DNA from: Holosporaceae bacterium
GTDB taxonomy: Bacteria; Pseudomonadota; Alphaproteobacteria; UBA3830
Direction of reading: 5' to 3'
DNA: 9,282 nt
NCBI GenBank assembly: GCA_031288435.1
Contig: JAITRK010000060.1
Span: 1 to 9,282, forward strand
Part shown: positions 1 to 7,267 of the stretch, one piece after another
Numbering within the stretch: position 1 is the stretch's first letter
Layout of the letters: the number at the start of each line of letters is the position of its first letter
Made by a program: the position numbers and the translations under genes
The notes under the pieces: generated by a model
The model's database searches: none
Seen by the model: only the letters and a program-made list of their open reading frames with translations
Told to the model about the DNA's origin: nothing

Positions 1-30
1 TCATATTCTTCATCTTACCTGCCGCCGTTT

Positions 31-1107
31 ATGCCGCATGATTCAAAAATCGTATTATCAATTGACGGAGGCGGAACGCGAGGCCTAATGCCAGCAATTC
101 TCCTGAGAGAAATATGCCGTCAGTTGCCAAATTTTAGTCCGGATATGATTGCCGGAACATCGGTGGGAGCGTTGGTTGGCGTGGCGTTTGCCACTGGGAA
201 AACAGACGATTTTATCGGCGATTTTCAAAGCATTGCGCAGCAGATTTTTACTAGAAATTGGAGCTATTGGAATCCACTAAATTGGAGTCAAACTACCCGA
301 GGATTTTTTGGGCCGCTGTATAAGACAGCTCCCAAAAAACGCGCTATACAAAATTTCCTTAGTCAAGCTCAAGAAGATAATTTGGAACAAGACTTTGATT
401 TTTCCAATCTTGGATGCCGATTGCTGTTTCCGTTCTATTCGCTACAAAATAGAAAGGTAACATTCTACCAAAATTACAATGCGGCGCGTAGTTTTGGTTT
501 AGTAGATACACTAATGTCGACAACTGCGGCGCCAAGCTTCTACGATCCATATATTTTTACAGGATTGGATAAGAATAGACACGAATGTATTGACGGCGGT
601 GTCTACGTCAACAATCCATCTCTTCTTGCCTATCAGGAAGCAAGAGCCGAATTTCCTCATAGCAAGATAATAATGCTGTCGCTGGGAACAGGAGAACATG
701 ACTACAACGACGAGAACGAATATTCTTCTCATCGTGGTAAATTGTATTGGGCTCAACGCTATCCAACGATTTCCATAGAGGGTACTTCCAGATATATTCA
801 TTACATTATGGACAAAAAATCTGAAAGCGATTTAGAACTGCTGGATTATTTCAGAATTAATCCAAAACTGCATAAGAAGCTTATGATAATGGATGGAACA
901 TCTAAGAAATACATCGACGATCTAACTTCGTCCGCCGTATCAATTATTGACGAAAAAAATAATCGAAGTACATTTAACTCATTCGTAAATTTTATGAAAA
1001 ATCTTGGAGGCGACAGAAGAAATTTTTCTAATGTAAATACCCAGACGCGTTTTCATCCGGTGATCAATCATGACAATGTCAAGTACGACGAACCAGAAAA
1101 CGACTAA
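31..1107 (+). CDS. Patatin-like phospholipase (acyl hydrolase)
   Basis: This 358-residue protein is a patatin-family lipid acyl hydrolase, expected to cleave fatty acids from phospholipids with a Ser-Asp dyad. Visible motifs, in order: the glycine-rich oxyanion-hole motif DGGGTRG (residues 12-18), the nucleophile elbow GTSVG with Ser44 (42-46), and DGGVYVNNP with the dyad Asp188 (188-196), followed by the family's typical SLGTG. About 130 residues follow with no motif I recognise. No signal peptide or membrane segment is seen from this start. The start is uncertain: ATG at 31 has no Shine-Dalgarno sequence, and the frame stays open to base 1, so the gene may begin outside the window. The next gene, rpoZ, is convergent, so patatin is not part of the downstream operon. 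In Rickettsia, patatin proteins (Pat1/Pat2) act on host membranes; that role here is only inference. A housekeeping lipase or a defence effector such as CapV is possible, but no cyclase gene is visible nearby. Confidence 0.9.
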   Translation: MPHDSKIVLSIDGGGTRGLMPAILLREICRQLPNFSPDMIAGTSVGALVGVAFATGKTDDFIGDFQSIAQQIFTRNWSYWNPLNWSQTTRGFFGPLYKTAPKKRAIQNFLSQAQEDNLEQDFDFSNLGCRLLFPFYSLQNRKVTFYQNYNAARSFGLVDTLMSTTAAPSFYDPYIFTGLDKNRHECIDGGVYVNNPSLLAYQEARAEFPHSKIIMLSLGTGEHDYNDENEYSSHRGKLYWAQRYPTISIEGTSRYIHYIMDKKSESDLELLDYFRINPKLHKKLMIMDGTSKKYIDDLTSSAVSIIDEKNNRSTFNSFVNFMKNLGGDRRNFSNVNTQTRFHPVINHDNVKYDEPEND

Positions 1108-1153
1108 CAATAGAGGAGTGGCAAATTACCCATCGCGACGTGCACGGCATCGA

Positions 1154-1471
1154 TCATTCAGGAGTTTTATTTTCCAGACCAATATATGGATTATAAGAAT
1201 CTTCTTCCATTAATTCTTCGATACCGTCCTCGTTCGCGCTGTCTACCACAAATGTTCGAAACTTTTCTATAACCTTTTCTCTTAATTTATCCACCGGAAC
1301 GGTTTGCTCGGCTATTTCTCGCAGTGCGATGATAGGTCTTTTCTCGTCTTTATTTTCCACAGTAATCTTTGCACCGGCAAAAATCTGCCGCGCCCGTTGC
1401 GCCGCAAGAATCGCTAGGTCGAATCTATTCTGAACAATTTCTTCACAATCTTCAACAGTTATGCGAGCCAT
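1154..1471 (-). CDS. rpoZ: DNA-directed RNA polymerase omega subunit
   Basis: This 105-residue protein is the omega subunit, the small chaperone-like subunit that binds beta-prime and helps RNA polymerase assemble. It begins MARITVEDC, a typical alphaproteobacterial omega start, followed by NRFDLAILAAQRARQI (residues 15-30, the conserved NRF...RARQ core) and KRPIIALREIAE (44-55). The C-terminal tail is acidic, as is common in the family. The frame is open upstream to a TTG at 1558, but those extra 29 residues have no counterpart in omega proteins and would span the predicted promoter, so ATG at 1471 is preferred even though its Shine-Dalgarno sequence is weak. In many bacteria rpoZ sits next to spoT or relA; here it stands alone between the convergent patatin gene and a divergent operon. 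The stop codons of rpoZ and patatin are only about 46 bp apart, and no strong terminator hairpin is visible between them. Confidence 0.95.
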   Translation of the reverse strand: MARITVEDCEEIVQNRFDLAILAAQRARQIFAGAKITVENKDEKRPIIALREIAEQTVPVDKLREKVIEKFRTFVVDSANEDGIEELMEEDSYNPYIGLENKTPE

Positions 1472-1488
1472 ATGACCATACCATTCGT

Positions 1489-1518
1489 TTGATAAGAATA
1501 CGATATTATACATATCAT
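1489..1518 (+). promoter_or_regulatory. Possible promoter for the zinc-ribbon/ftsK operon
   Basis: On the plus strand TTGATA (1489-1494) and TATCAT (1513-1518) lie 18 bp apart, overlapping the rpoZ promoter on the other strand. An isolated TATAAT at 1543-1548 with no good -35 is an alternative. The 131-bp gap between divergent starts must hold the operon's promoter, but which element is used is uncertain. Confidence 0.3.
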
Positions 1519-1533
1519 CAAGTACGAACTCAA
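1505..1533 (-). promoter_or_regulatory. Sigma70-type promoter for rpoZ
   Basis: Read on the minus strand, TTGAGT (1528-1533) and a perfect TATAAT (1505-1510) are separated by exactly 17 bp. The predicted transcription start near 1498 leaves a leader of about 27 nt before the rpoZ ATG at 1471. This fits a housekeeping promoter, and its position supports the shorter rpoZ start. Confidence 0.6.
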
Positions 1534-1602
1534 GATATTCTTTATAATCAAATCGCAATTTTTATGTTAATATCGAGGCGTTTTGAAAAAAGAAGATGGA
1601 TC

Positions 1603-2199
1603 ATGATAGTTACATGTCCCGGATGTCATAGTAAGTATTTTGTGCAAAATGAGGCCATCGGCAATGGTAAAATGGTGCGCTGCGCCATATGCTCAACTAC
1701 CTGGCAACAGATAGCAACAGACGAAGCGGTGGACAGGAAATCTCATGTGCGCCACGTAATAAAGTGGACTTTTTTCTGGTTCACTGTATTTGTATCGCTG
1801 TTTTCGCTGTTTTTTACAAAGAATGTAATTTTGCAGATTTGGCCGCCAGTGGTCTGCTTTTACGATTTAATCGGCACAAATCGCCAGGATGTAAAAAAAG
1901 TGTTTTCTATACAAAACATTTCGAATTTTTTCATGCAGAAAAGCGATAAATTGTACATGGGCCTGAAAGGGGAGTTAACGAATGTTTCCGGTGACGTTCA
2001 GGTACTGCCGAGCATAACAATTTCTCTGAGAAGCGATGAATCCGATGGAAAAAAATCTACGACTTCATATCAGAAAGTATGGACGCACGATTTGATGTAC
2101 AATAAACTTCTCCCGAATCAAAAGGTCATATTCGAAACTGAATTGCAAAGCGTTCCGTATAATAATTTGATATGCGATGTAAGATTAAATGTCTTATAA
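1603..2199 (+). CDS. MJ0042-type zinc-ribbon membrane protein, DUF3426-like
   Basis: This 198-residue protein starts with an MJ0042-family zinc ribbon: CPGC at residues 5-8 and CAIC at 27-30, followed by Trp34. A single hydrophobic segment (about 52-71, rich in Phe and Trp) should anchor it in the inner membrane, with the zinc ribbon in the cytoplasm. The C-terminal part (about 115-198) matches the DUF3426 pattern: a G-E-L-T-N-V-S strand, a bulky W, then a LxPNQxxxFET segment before a final beta strand. The biochemical role of this family is not established. The frame is open upstream to 1369, but that part is antisense to rpoZ. The zinc ribbon normally lies at the extreme N-terminus, so ATG 1603 is chosen; ATG 1564 is a weaker alternative. 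The ribosome binding site is weak (AGAAG). ftsK follows 21 bp downstream, suggesting co-transcription. Confidence 0.8.
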   Translation: MIVTCPGCHSKYFVQNEAIGNGKMVRCAICSTTWQQIATDEAVDRKSHVRHVIKWTFFWFTVFVSLFSLFFTKNVILQIWPPVVCFYDLIGTNRQDVKKVFSIQNISNFFMQKSDKLYMGLKGELTNVSGDVQVLPSITISLRSDESDGKKSTTSYQKVWTHDLMYNKLLPNQKVIFETELQSVPYNNLICDVRLNVL

Positions 2200-2220
2200 A
2201 GGAGGAGTATTGGCTAAAAT

Positions 2221-4458
2221 ATGAGCAAAAATAGAACTTACACCGAAGCGTTTTTGGATTTTATTTTCGATTTGTATCTGTATTTTGTGGAGTTCTTTGG
2301 AGTTTGCGTGTTTTTCGCGGCGCTGGCTACTGTTGTTGCGCTGGTTTCCTACTGCCCAGAAGATCCATCTCTGAACACTGCAATAGACGGAATTCCGTCG
2401 AATGTGCTGTCGTTGGCCGGTAGCTATTATGCCGATGTGATGATCCAACTGCTTGGGAAAGTCTCCTACGTGTTTTCGGCGATGCTGCTTTCGTTTGGCT
2501 ATCAGATGATAAGATACCATGAGGTCTCCTTTGGAAGAATAATATCATGCCTGGCGGCCTGTATTTCCGCCTCGGTGACTTTGGCCATTTATTGCGGGCC
2601 TAGAGGAGAGGCAGGGTTTGTGGGCCATTGGATTTTCACCACAATTTCCACTTTAATAGACAACTACGAGCGCCTGCTGCCGCTGGAGTATGCTCCGCAG
2701 GTCTGTAAAATTATATTTTTGCTGGTATTTTTGATAACTTTTTCCCATGCATTGCATTTCAGCTGGCTGAATTTTCTTGCGCTGCTGAACCAAATTACGA
2801 ATTTGTGCAAAAAACTCGGTTCCGAAAAGCTGCATGGCCGATTGGAGGAAATAAAACGGGTCATTGTTGGCGATAATTGCACACGTGAAGACGAGTCGGT
2901 CGAGGAAGATAACAATGTTGTTGCGAGCCGCAGCAATACGAGTCGCGCACTACCTACCGGCGGCGCGTCGACAAAATTCGCCATGCCGTCGCCATCGCTG
3001 CTGAAGGAAGCGAAAACGTCAGGGGAAAAACTAACCGAAGCTGAAATAAGGGAAAGCTCGGAGAATCTGATGGCCGTACTGACCGATTTCGGTATAAAAG
3101 GAGAAATTATCGGAGCGAATTCCGGACCGGTTGTTACGCTCTACGAGCTAAAACCAGCAGCCGGCATAAAATCTTCCCGTGTGATAGGTCTGTCCAGCGA
3201 CATCGCGCGCTACATGAGCGCAGTATCTGCTCGAGTCGCAGTTATTCCAGGGAGAAACGCGCTTGGAATAGAACTACCAAACTCCAAACGCCAGACGGTG
3301 TTTTTGCGAGAAATCCTAGAATCCAGCGTGTATAAAAAATCCGCCAGCGTTCTGCCGATATCGCTGGGAAAGGATATATCAGGTGAGGCTGTGGTGGCTG
3401 ACCTCGCGAAAATGCCGCATCTACTGATAGCTGGCACCACCGGTTCCGGAAAATCCGTTGGCATAAACGCCATGATACTATCGCTGCTGTATAAACTTCC
3501 GCCGAGCGAATGTAGATTCATAATGGTGGATCCGAAAATGCTGGAGCTGTCTGTCTACGACGATATACCGCACCTATTGACTCCGGTGGTTACTGATCCT
3601 AAAAAAGCAGTGGTGGCGTTGAAGTGGGCTGTGAAGGAAATGGAATCTCGCTATAAGGCTATGTCGAAGTTGGGAGTAAGAAATATAGAAGGCTACAATT
3701 CAAAGCTTGCATCCATGAAAAGTACGGGAGAGGAGATAAGCCGTCGAGTGCATACTGGATTTGATCCGGAAACAGGAGCGCCGGTCTACGAAAATCAGTC
3801 AATGGATCTGGAAAGACTGCCGTATATAGTGGTCATCGTGGACGAAATGGCTGACCTGATGTTGGTTGCCGGAAAGGACATAGAGCTAGCTGTCCAGCGG
3901 TTGGCTCAGATGGCTCGCGCCGCAGGGATTCATTTAATAATGGCTACCCAGCGGCCTTCTGTGGACGTTATAACGGGTACCATCAAAGCCAATTTCCCGA
4001 CGCGAATTAGTTTCCAGGTAAGCTCTAAAATAGATAGTCGCACGATTCTCGGCGAACAGGGCGCGGAACAATTGCTGGGGCAGGGGGATATGCTCTATAT
4101 GGCCTCCGGTGGACGTACAATTCGCATACACTGTCCATTTGTGAGCGACAGCGAAGTTGAAAAAGTGGCTACCTACCTCAAAGAGCAGGAGGAACCTCGT
4201 TACATCGAAACAATTCTGGATGAAGAAGATGAGGTTCGCAAAGACGAAGATGGTATGTGCGATGGCGCCGACGGCGATCCGATGTATAAGGAGGCTGTTA
4301 CATTGATTTTGCGGGAGGGGAAGGTGTCCACCAGCTTCATACAGCGACATCTGAAGATAGGATATAACAGAGCGGCTCGCATAGTGGATATGATGGAAAC
4401 AATGGGCATAGTTTCCGCGGCAAACCATGTGGGAAAGAGGGAAATATTAGGAAGATGA
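2221..4458 (+). CDS. ftsK: DNA translocase FtsK
   Basis: This 745-residue protein is the septal double-stranded DNA pump that clears the chromosome from the division site and supports dimer resolution. The N-terminal part has four predicted membrane segments (about 23-43, 71-97, 105-125 and 161-181), which anchor it at the septum. A short charged linker (about 190-265) follows, far shorter than in E. coli FtsK and usual for alphaproteobacteria. The RecA-like motor has Walker A GTTGSGKS (405-412), Walker B IVDEMADL (Asp541, Glu542) and the family motif MATQRPSVDVITG (574-586). Residues 686-745 form the winged-helix gamma domain that in the family reads polar DNA motifs (KOPS in E. coli) and contacts XerD. 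The start is ATG 2221 because an in-frame TAA lies at 2215. The AAAGGAGG ribosome binding site is strong but 15 nt from the ATG, which is long. The stop overlaps the lolA start. Confidence 0.97.
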   Translation: MSKNRTYTEAFLDFIFDLYLYFVEFFGVCVFFAALATVVALVSYCPEDPSLNTAIDGIPSNVLSLAGSYYADVMIQLLGKVSYVFSAMLLSFGYQMIRYHEVSFGRIISCLAACISASVTLAIYCGPRGEAGFVGHWIFTTISTLIDNYERLLPLEYAPQVCKIIFLLVFLITFSHALHFSWLNFLALLNQITNLCKKLGSEKLHGRLEEIKRVIVGDNCTREDESVEEDNNVVASRSNTSRALPTGGASTKFAMPSPSLLKEAKTSGEKLTEAEIRESSENLMAVLTDFGIKGEIIGANSGPVVTLYELKPAAGIKSSRVIGLSSDIARYMSAVSARVAVIPGRNALGIELPNSKRQTVFLREILESSVYKKSASVLPISLGKDISGEAVVADLAKMPHLLIAGTTGSGKSVGINAMILSLLYKLPPSECRFIMVDPKMLELSVYDDIPHLLTPVVTDPKKAVVALKWAVKEMESRYKAMSKLGVRNIEGYNSKLASMKSTGEEISRRVHTGFDPETGAPVYENQSMDLERLPYIVVIVDEMADLMLVAGKDIELAVQRLAQMARAAGIHLIMATQRPSVDVITGTIKANFPTRISFQVSSKIDSRTILGEQGAEQLLGQGDMLYMASGGRTIRIHCPFVSDSEVEKVATYLKEQEEPRYIETILDEEDEVRKDEDGMCDGADGDPMYKEAVTLILREGKVSTSFIQRHLKIGYNRAARIVDMMETMGIVSAANHVGKREILGR

Positions 4459-5075
4459 TGCTGTTTAGACTGACATACTGTCTGTTTTTTTTGTCCTTCT
4501 GCTCTGCTTATTCTGCTGCAGAGCCGGTTGTCGTCGTCGAAGAAGATAGGATAGAGGCCTATTTGCTTCAATTGGAAGGCTATTTTAACACACTAAAAAC
4601 ATTTTCGGCAGATTTTACTCAGATTGATCGAAAAGGGGAAGAAAGTAAAGGATATTTCCTGGTGAAAAGACCGAATAGAGTAAAATTATACTACCAACCG
4701 CCTGCGGAGAATGTTTTTGTGATAAAGGATTCCAAAATTACGCAGTACAACAGGGAATTGAAGGAGAAAAACGTCATTCCGGCCCACTCATCTCCGTTGT
4801 CGTTTCTTCTGGATCCAAAAATATCTCTGAAGACCAACGTAGAGGTGAAGTTTATTTTCGAAGACGGAGACGTCATAAGTGCACTGGTTTCTCCAAGAAA
4901 CAAAAATACAGAAACGGATGGAATGGTTTTTTTTACATTTAAAAAGTCCCCTTTGACGCTGTTGGGATGGGAAATTATCGATGGTAGAAATAACAGTTCC
5001 GTCAAGATTGTTTTTAGCAATATTAGGACAAATGTAAGAATTTCCGACGACGAGTTTGAAAAATTATCTAGCTAG
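4455..5075 (+). CDS. lolA: Outer-membrane lipoprotein carrier LolA
   Basis: This 206-residue protein is the periplasmic chaperone that takes lipoproteins from the LolCDE transporter and carries them to the outer membrane. A hydrophobic signal peptide covers residues 1 to about 22 (cleavage probably near SAA-EP), and the mature part opens with the LolA signature YFNTLKTFSADFTQ, then GYFLVKRPNRVKLYYQPP and FVIKDSKITQYN, which match the lipid-binding half-barrel strands. The length is normal for the family. The gene starts inside ftsK: ATG 4455 overlaps the ftsK stop by 4 bp (ATGA). The adjacent ATG 4458 has better spacing from the AGGA at 4449-4452 and would shorten the protein by one residue. 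The overlap suggests translational coupling to ftsK. An ftsK-lolA pair is common in alphaproteobacteria. rpoH follows after 10 bp. Confidence 0.9.
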   Translation: MMLFRLTYCLFFLSFCSAYSAAEPVVVVEEDRIEAYLLQLEGYFNTLKTFSADFTQIDRKGEESKGYFLVKRPNRVKLYYQPPAENVFVIKDSKITQYNRELKEKNVIPAHSSPLSFLLDPKISLKTNVEVKFIFEDGDVISALVSPRNKNTETDGMVFFTFKKSPLTLLGWEIIDGRNNSSVKIVFSNIRTNVRISDDEFEKLSS

Positions 5076-5085
5076 GCGTGATTTT

Positions 5086-5949
5086 ATGAGTAAAAAATTT
5101 GATAGTTTGTACAATGAAGAAGCGCTGTCGGCTTACATTGCGGAAATAAAAAAATTTCCGCTTTTGGACGGCGATGAAGAATTTCAGTTGGCAACTAGCT
5201 GGAAGGAAAAGGGAGACCGCAGGGCGCTGGACAGAATAGTAAAAAGTCATCTACGGCTTGTGGTGAAAATAGCCAATGGATATTCCGGCTATGGGCTGTC
5301 CAAGGTGGATTTGATATCAGAAGGTAACGTCGGCATCATGTGCGCGCTGCAGCACTACGATCCGAGTATCGGCTATAGGTTCTCAACCTACGCTGCCTGG
5401 TGGATCAAATCAAAGATGCAGGATTTTATATACAACTCCTGGTCAATAGTTAAACTCGGAGCCAGTAAAAACAATCGAAAACTTTTTTTTAGTCTCAGAA
5501 AAATCAAAAATCTCCTTGGCCTAAATTCACTTTCCTCGGAGGACGCAGAAATTGTGGCGAAAAAATTGGAAGTGCGCCCTGAGGAGGTGATGATATCAGA
5601 GCAAAGATTCGTCAATAAAGATTTTTCCGCCAACATGGCGATGGGAGAAGATGGAGAGTCGTCTTTCCAGGATTTTATTGCCGACCAAAAAGCGTCGCCT
5701 GAGACATTGGCCATCGAAAAGCAGGAATATGAATATCGGAAGAAAATTCTGCACGATGCCCTGAATACTTTGTCCAAAAGAGAATATGAAGTGGTGTGCT
5801 CGCATAGACTTCGAAGTCCCACCAAAACGTTGCAAAAAATTGCCGAGGAAATGAATGTTTCTGCCGAAAGAATAAGGCAAATAGATAACGCAGCGTTTCT
5901 CAAGATCCAAAAATATGTCCGTATGAATGATCGCAGCCGAGCGGCCTGA
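5086..5949 (+). CDS. rpoH: RNA polymerase sigma-32 factor (heat shock)
   Basis: This 287-residue protein is a group 3 sigma factor of the RpoH type, which directs RNA polymerase to heat-shock promoters. Region 2 is clear: HLRLVVKIANGY (55-66), DLISEGNVGIM (75-85), then YDPSIGYRFSTYAAWWIK (91-108). The RpoH-specific box follows as NRKLFFSLRKIK (130-141). The C-terminal region 4.2 helix-turn-helix is visible as LQKIAEEMNVSAERIRQI (249-266). The frame extends upstream to TTG 5056 inside lolA, but ATG 5086 gives the usual N-terminus and is preferred. The ribosome binding site is weak, so translation may depend on coupling to lolA, 10 bp upstream. The family is often regulated by mRNA folding and proteolysis, but nothing in this leader proves that here. 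The phage-like portal gene begins 148 bp downstream on the same strand. Confidence 0.93.
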   Translation: MSKKFDSLYNEEALSAYIAEIKKFPLLDGDEEFQLATSWKEKGDRRALDRIVKSHLRLVVKIANGYSGYGLSKVDLISEGNVGIMCALQHYDPSIGYRFSTYAAWWIKSKMQDFIYNSWSIVKLGASKNNRKLFFSLRKIKNLLGLNSLSSEDAEIVAKKLEVRPEEVMISEQRFVNKDFSANMAMGEDGESSFQDFIADQKASPETLAIEKQEYEYRKKILHDALNTLSKREYEVVCSHRLRSPTKTLQKIAEEMNVSAERIRQIDNAAFLKIQKYVRMNDRSRAA

Positions 5950-5969
5950 AATTTCTCCCAGAAGAAATT
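5950..5969 (+). other. Small hairpin followed by a 10-A run, after rpoH
   Basis: AATTTCT (5950-5956) pairs perfectly with AGAAATT (5963-5969) around a 6-nt loop, directly after the rpoH stop. It is followed by ten A residues (5970-5979). A plus-strand intrinsic terminator would need T residues after the stem, so this is not a typical terminator. Readthrough into the phage module is therefore possible. Confidence 0.4.
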
Positions 5970-5997
5970 AAAAAAAAAAGCGGTTAGTGCATTGAAA

Positions 5998-6003
5998 TAT
6001 AAT
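5998..6003 (+). promoter_or_regulatory. Possible -10 element upstream of the portal gene
   Basis: A perfect TATAAT lies 95 bp before the portal start, with an A-run about 18 bp upstream (5970-5979) that could act as an UP-like element. There is no recognisable -35 box at 16-18 bp, so the call is weak. The rest of the 148-bp gap holds no gene that I can support. Confidence 0.2.
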
Positions 6004-6097
6004 AACTTTTAAAAAAGTGCTGGCGCGATTCCAGAAAGCGTGTGATCATTATTATATTCGATGAACGGCAATTTATAGATGACGAAAGGAGGCAAAA

Positions 6098-7258
6098 ATG
6101 CGCAACTTGTTAAGGCATTTTAGCGGCGACGACGGAAAAAAGGAAGGCAGAATAGCGGGTGGTAGTTTCTTTTCCTACCAATGCATAAATCATCCGCAAT
6201 GGACTCCACGCCGATATGACGCAATTTCCGAAGAGGGGTTCCAGAAAAACGCCGTGGTTTTTCGGGCAATTAACCTGATATCGCGGGGAATCGCATCCAT
6301 TCCCATGACCGTAAAAAATGTCGACGATAAAACAGAAAACCTGGTGTTGACGAAACTGCTGCAGAGACCAAACGATGCGCAATCTCGAGGAGCATTTTTG
6401 GAAATGCTGGTTAATTATCTGCTAATTTCCGGAAACGTCTTCATCCACCATGGTGAAAACGGCGAAATACATTGCCTGAGAACCGATAGGGTTAGTATTT
6501 CGCCAGGAACATCCGGAACGTCCGTGGAGTCCTATATCTACGAGGTGGATTTGAAAAAGTTTAATATTCCTGTGGAAAATATTCTGCACATAAAATTTTT
6601 TAATCCGCTAAACGACTGGTATGGACTTAGTCCGCTTCAGGTTGCGGCGATGGCGGTGGATCAGCACAACGCCATATCGGATCATAATTTGGCAATTCTT
6701 CAGAACGGAGGGCGGCCTTCCGGATGCCTGATGGTAAAAAATGGCGACGAGGGACTTACCGAGGAACAGCGGGGGCAGCTAAGGGCTGACCTGCAAAGCT
6801 CCTACGTTGGCTCCAAGAACGCCGGAAAAATAATGGTGCTGGAGGGGAGCTTCGAGTGGAAAGAAATGGGATTATCTCCTAAAGATTTGGATTTTGACGT
6901 TGGAAAAACAATAACATCCAGGGAAATAGCCATGGCATTTGGCATTCCGCCGTCCATGTTGGGAATGCATGAAAGCACGACATTTTCCGGCTATCGGGAG
7001 GCTCGCCTTCAACTGTGGGAGGATACTATTTTGCCGTTGGGAGAACTTATTCGCCAGGAATTTAGTACATGGTTATCTCGTAAATTCGGCAAGGCAGTGG
7101 AAATCACTTTCGATCTAGACGCGGTGCACGCGCTGACGTCTCGAAGGGAAATACTATGGCAAAAAATATCAAATGCGGATTTCCTTACGGCCAACGAAAA
7201 AAGAGAAATACTGGGCTTTCCTCCGCTGCCGGACAATGGCGCGCCAAACAATAAATAG
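6098..7258 (+). CDS. HK97-family phage/GTA portal protein
   Basis: This 386-residue protein is a portal of the HK97/SPP1 type (Phage_portal family), which forms a ring at one capsid vertex through which DNA enters and leaves. Family features include an N-terminal VVFRAINLISRGIASIPM segment (about 54-71), NDWYGLSPLQVAA (172-184), the GRPSGCLM turn and the C-terminal GIPPSMLG (282-289) followed by FSGYREARLQLWEDTILPL, a typical portal helix. The length is close to the portal of the Rhodobacter capsulatus GTA and to HK97-like portals. AAAGGAGG at 6085-6092, 5 nt from the ATG, is one of the strongest ribosome binding sites in the window. The protease gene follows after 9 bp, suggesting co-transcription. 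The gene is intact. The expected large terminase is missing upstream, where rpoH lies instead. Codon use (frequent ATA, AAA) looks like that of ftsK, which argues against very recent transfer. Confidence 0.95.
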   Translation: MRNLLRHFSGDDGKKEGRIAGGSFFSYQCINHPQWTPRRYDAISEEGFQKNAVVFRAINLISRGIASIPMTVKNVDDKTENLVLTKLLQRPNDAQSRGAFLEMLVNYLLISGNVFIHHGENGEIHCLRTDRVSISPGTSGTSVESYIYEVDLKKFNIPVENILHIKFFNPLNDWYGLSPLQVAAMAVDQHNAISDHNLAILQNGGRPSGCLMVKNGDEGLTEEQRGQLRADLQSSYVGSKNAGKIMVLEGSFEWKEMGLSPKDLDFDVGKTITSREIAMAFGIPPSMLGMHESTTFSGYREARLQLWEDTILPLGELIRQEFSTWLSRKFGKAVEITFDLDAVHALTSRREILWQKISNADFLTANEKREILGFPPLPDNGAPNNK

Positions 7259-7267
7259 GAAAATAGC

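Noticed and set aside
1..1107. Patatin as a CBASS effector (CapV)
   Set aside because: No nucleotide cyclase or other CBASS gene is visible, and the neighbour is the housekeeping gene rpoZ; the region left of the window cannot be judged.
1108..1153. Bidirectional terminator between patatin and rpoZ
   Set aside because: Only a 4-bp ATCG/CGAT pairing and a GTGCAC palindrome are present, with no T-run in either direction.
1472..1558. Upstream extension of rpoZ to a TTG codon
   Set aside because: It would include the predicted -10 and -35 boxes, and MARITVEDC is the usual omega start.
1369..1602. N-terminal extension of the zinc-ribbon gene
   Set aside because: It is antisense to rpoZ and its promoter, has no family resemblance, and the zinc ribbon is normally at the very N-terminus.
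3934..4428. 164-codon minus-strand open frame inside ftsK
   Set aside because: It lies fully antisense to conserved FtsK motor and gamma domains and shows no recognisable motif.
5056..5085. Extension of rpoH to TTG 5056 inside lolA
   Set aside because: It adds ten residues with no RpoH counterpart; ATG 5086 gives the normal N-terminus.
5388..5903. 171-codon minus-strand open frame inside rpoH
   Set aside because: It is a shadow of conserved sigma regions 2 to 4 and has low-complexity Ser/Phe composition.
6061..6123. Tiny frames with ATG 6061 and ATG 6079 before the portal gene
   Set aside because: They are 5 and 14 codons long; the second lies across the portal ribosome binding site, and neither resembles a known gene.
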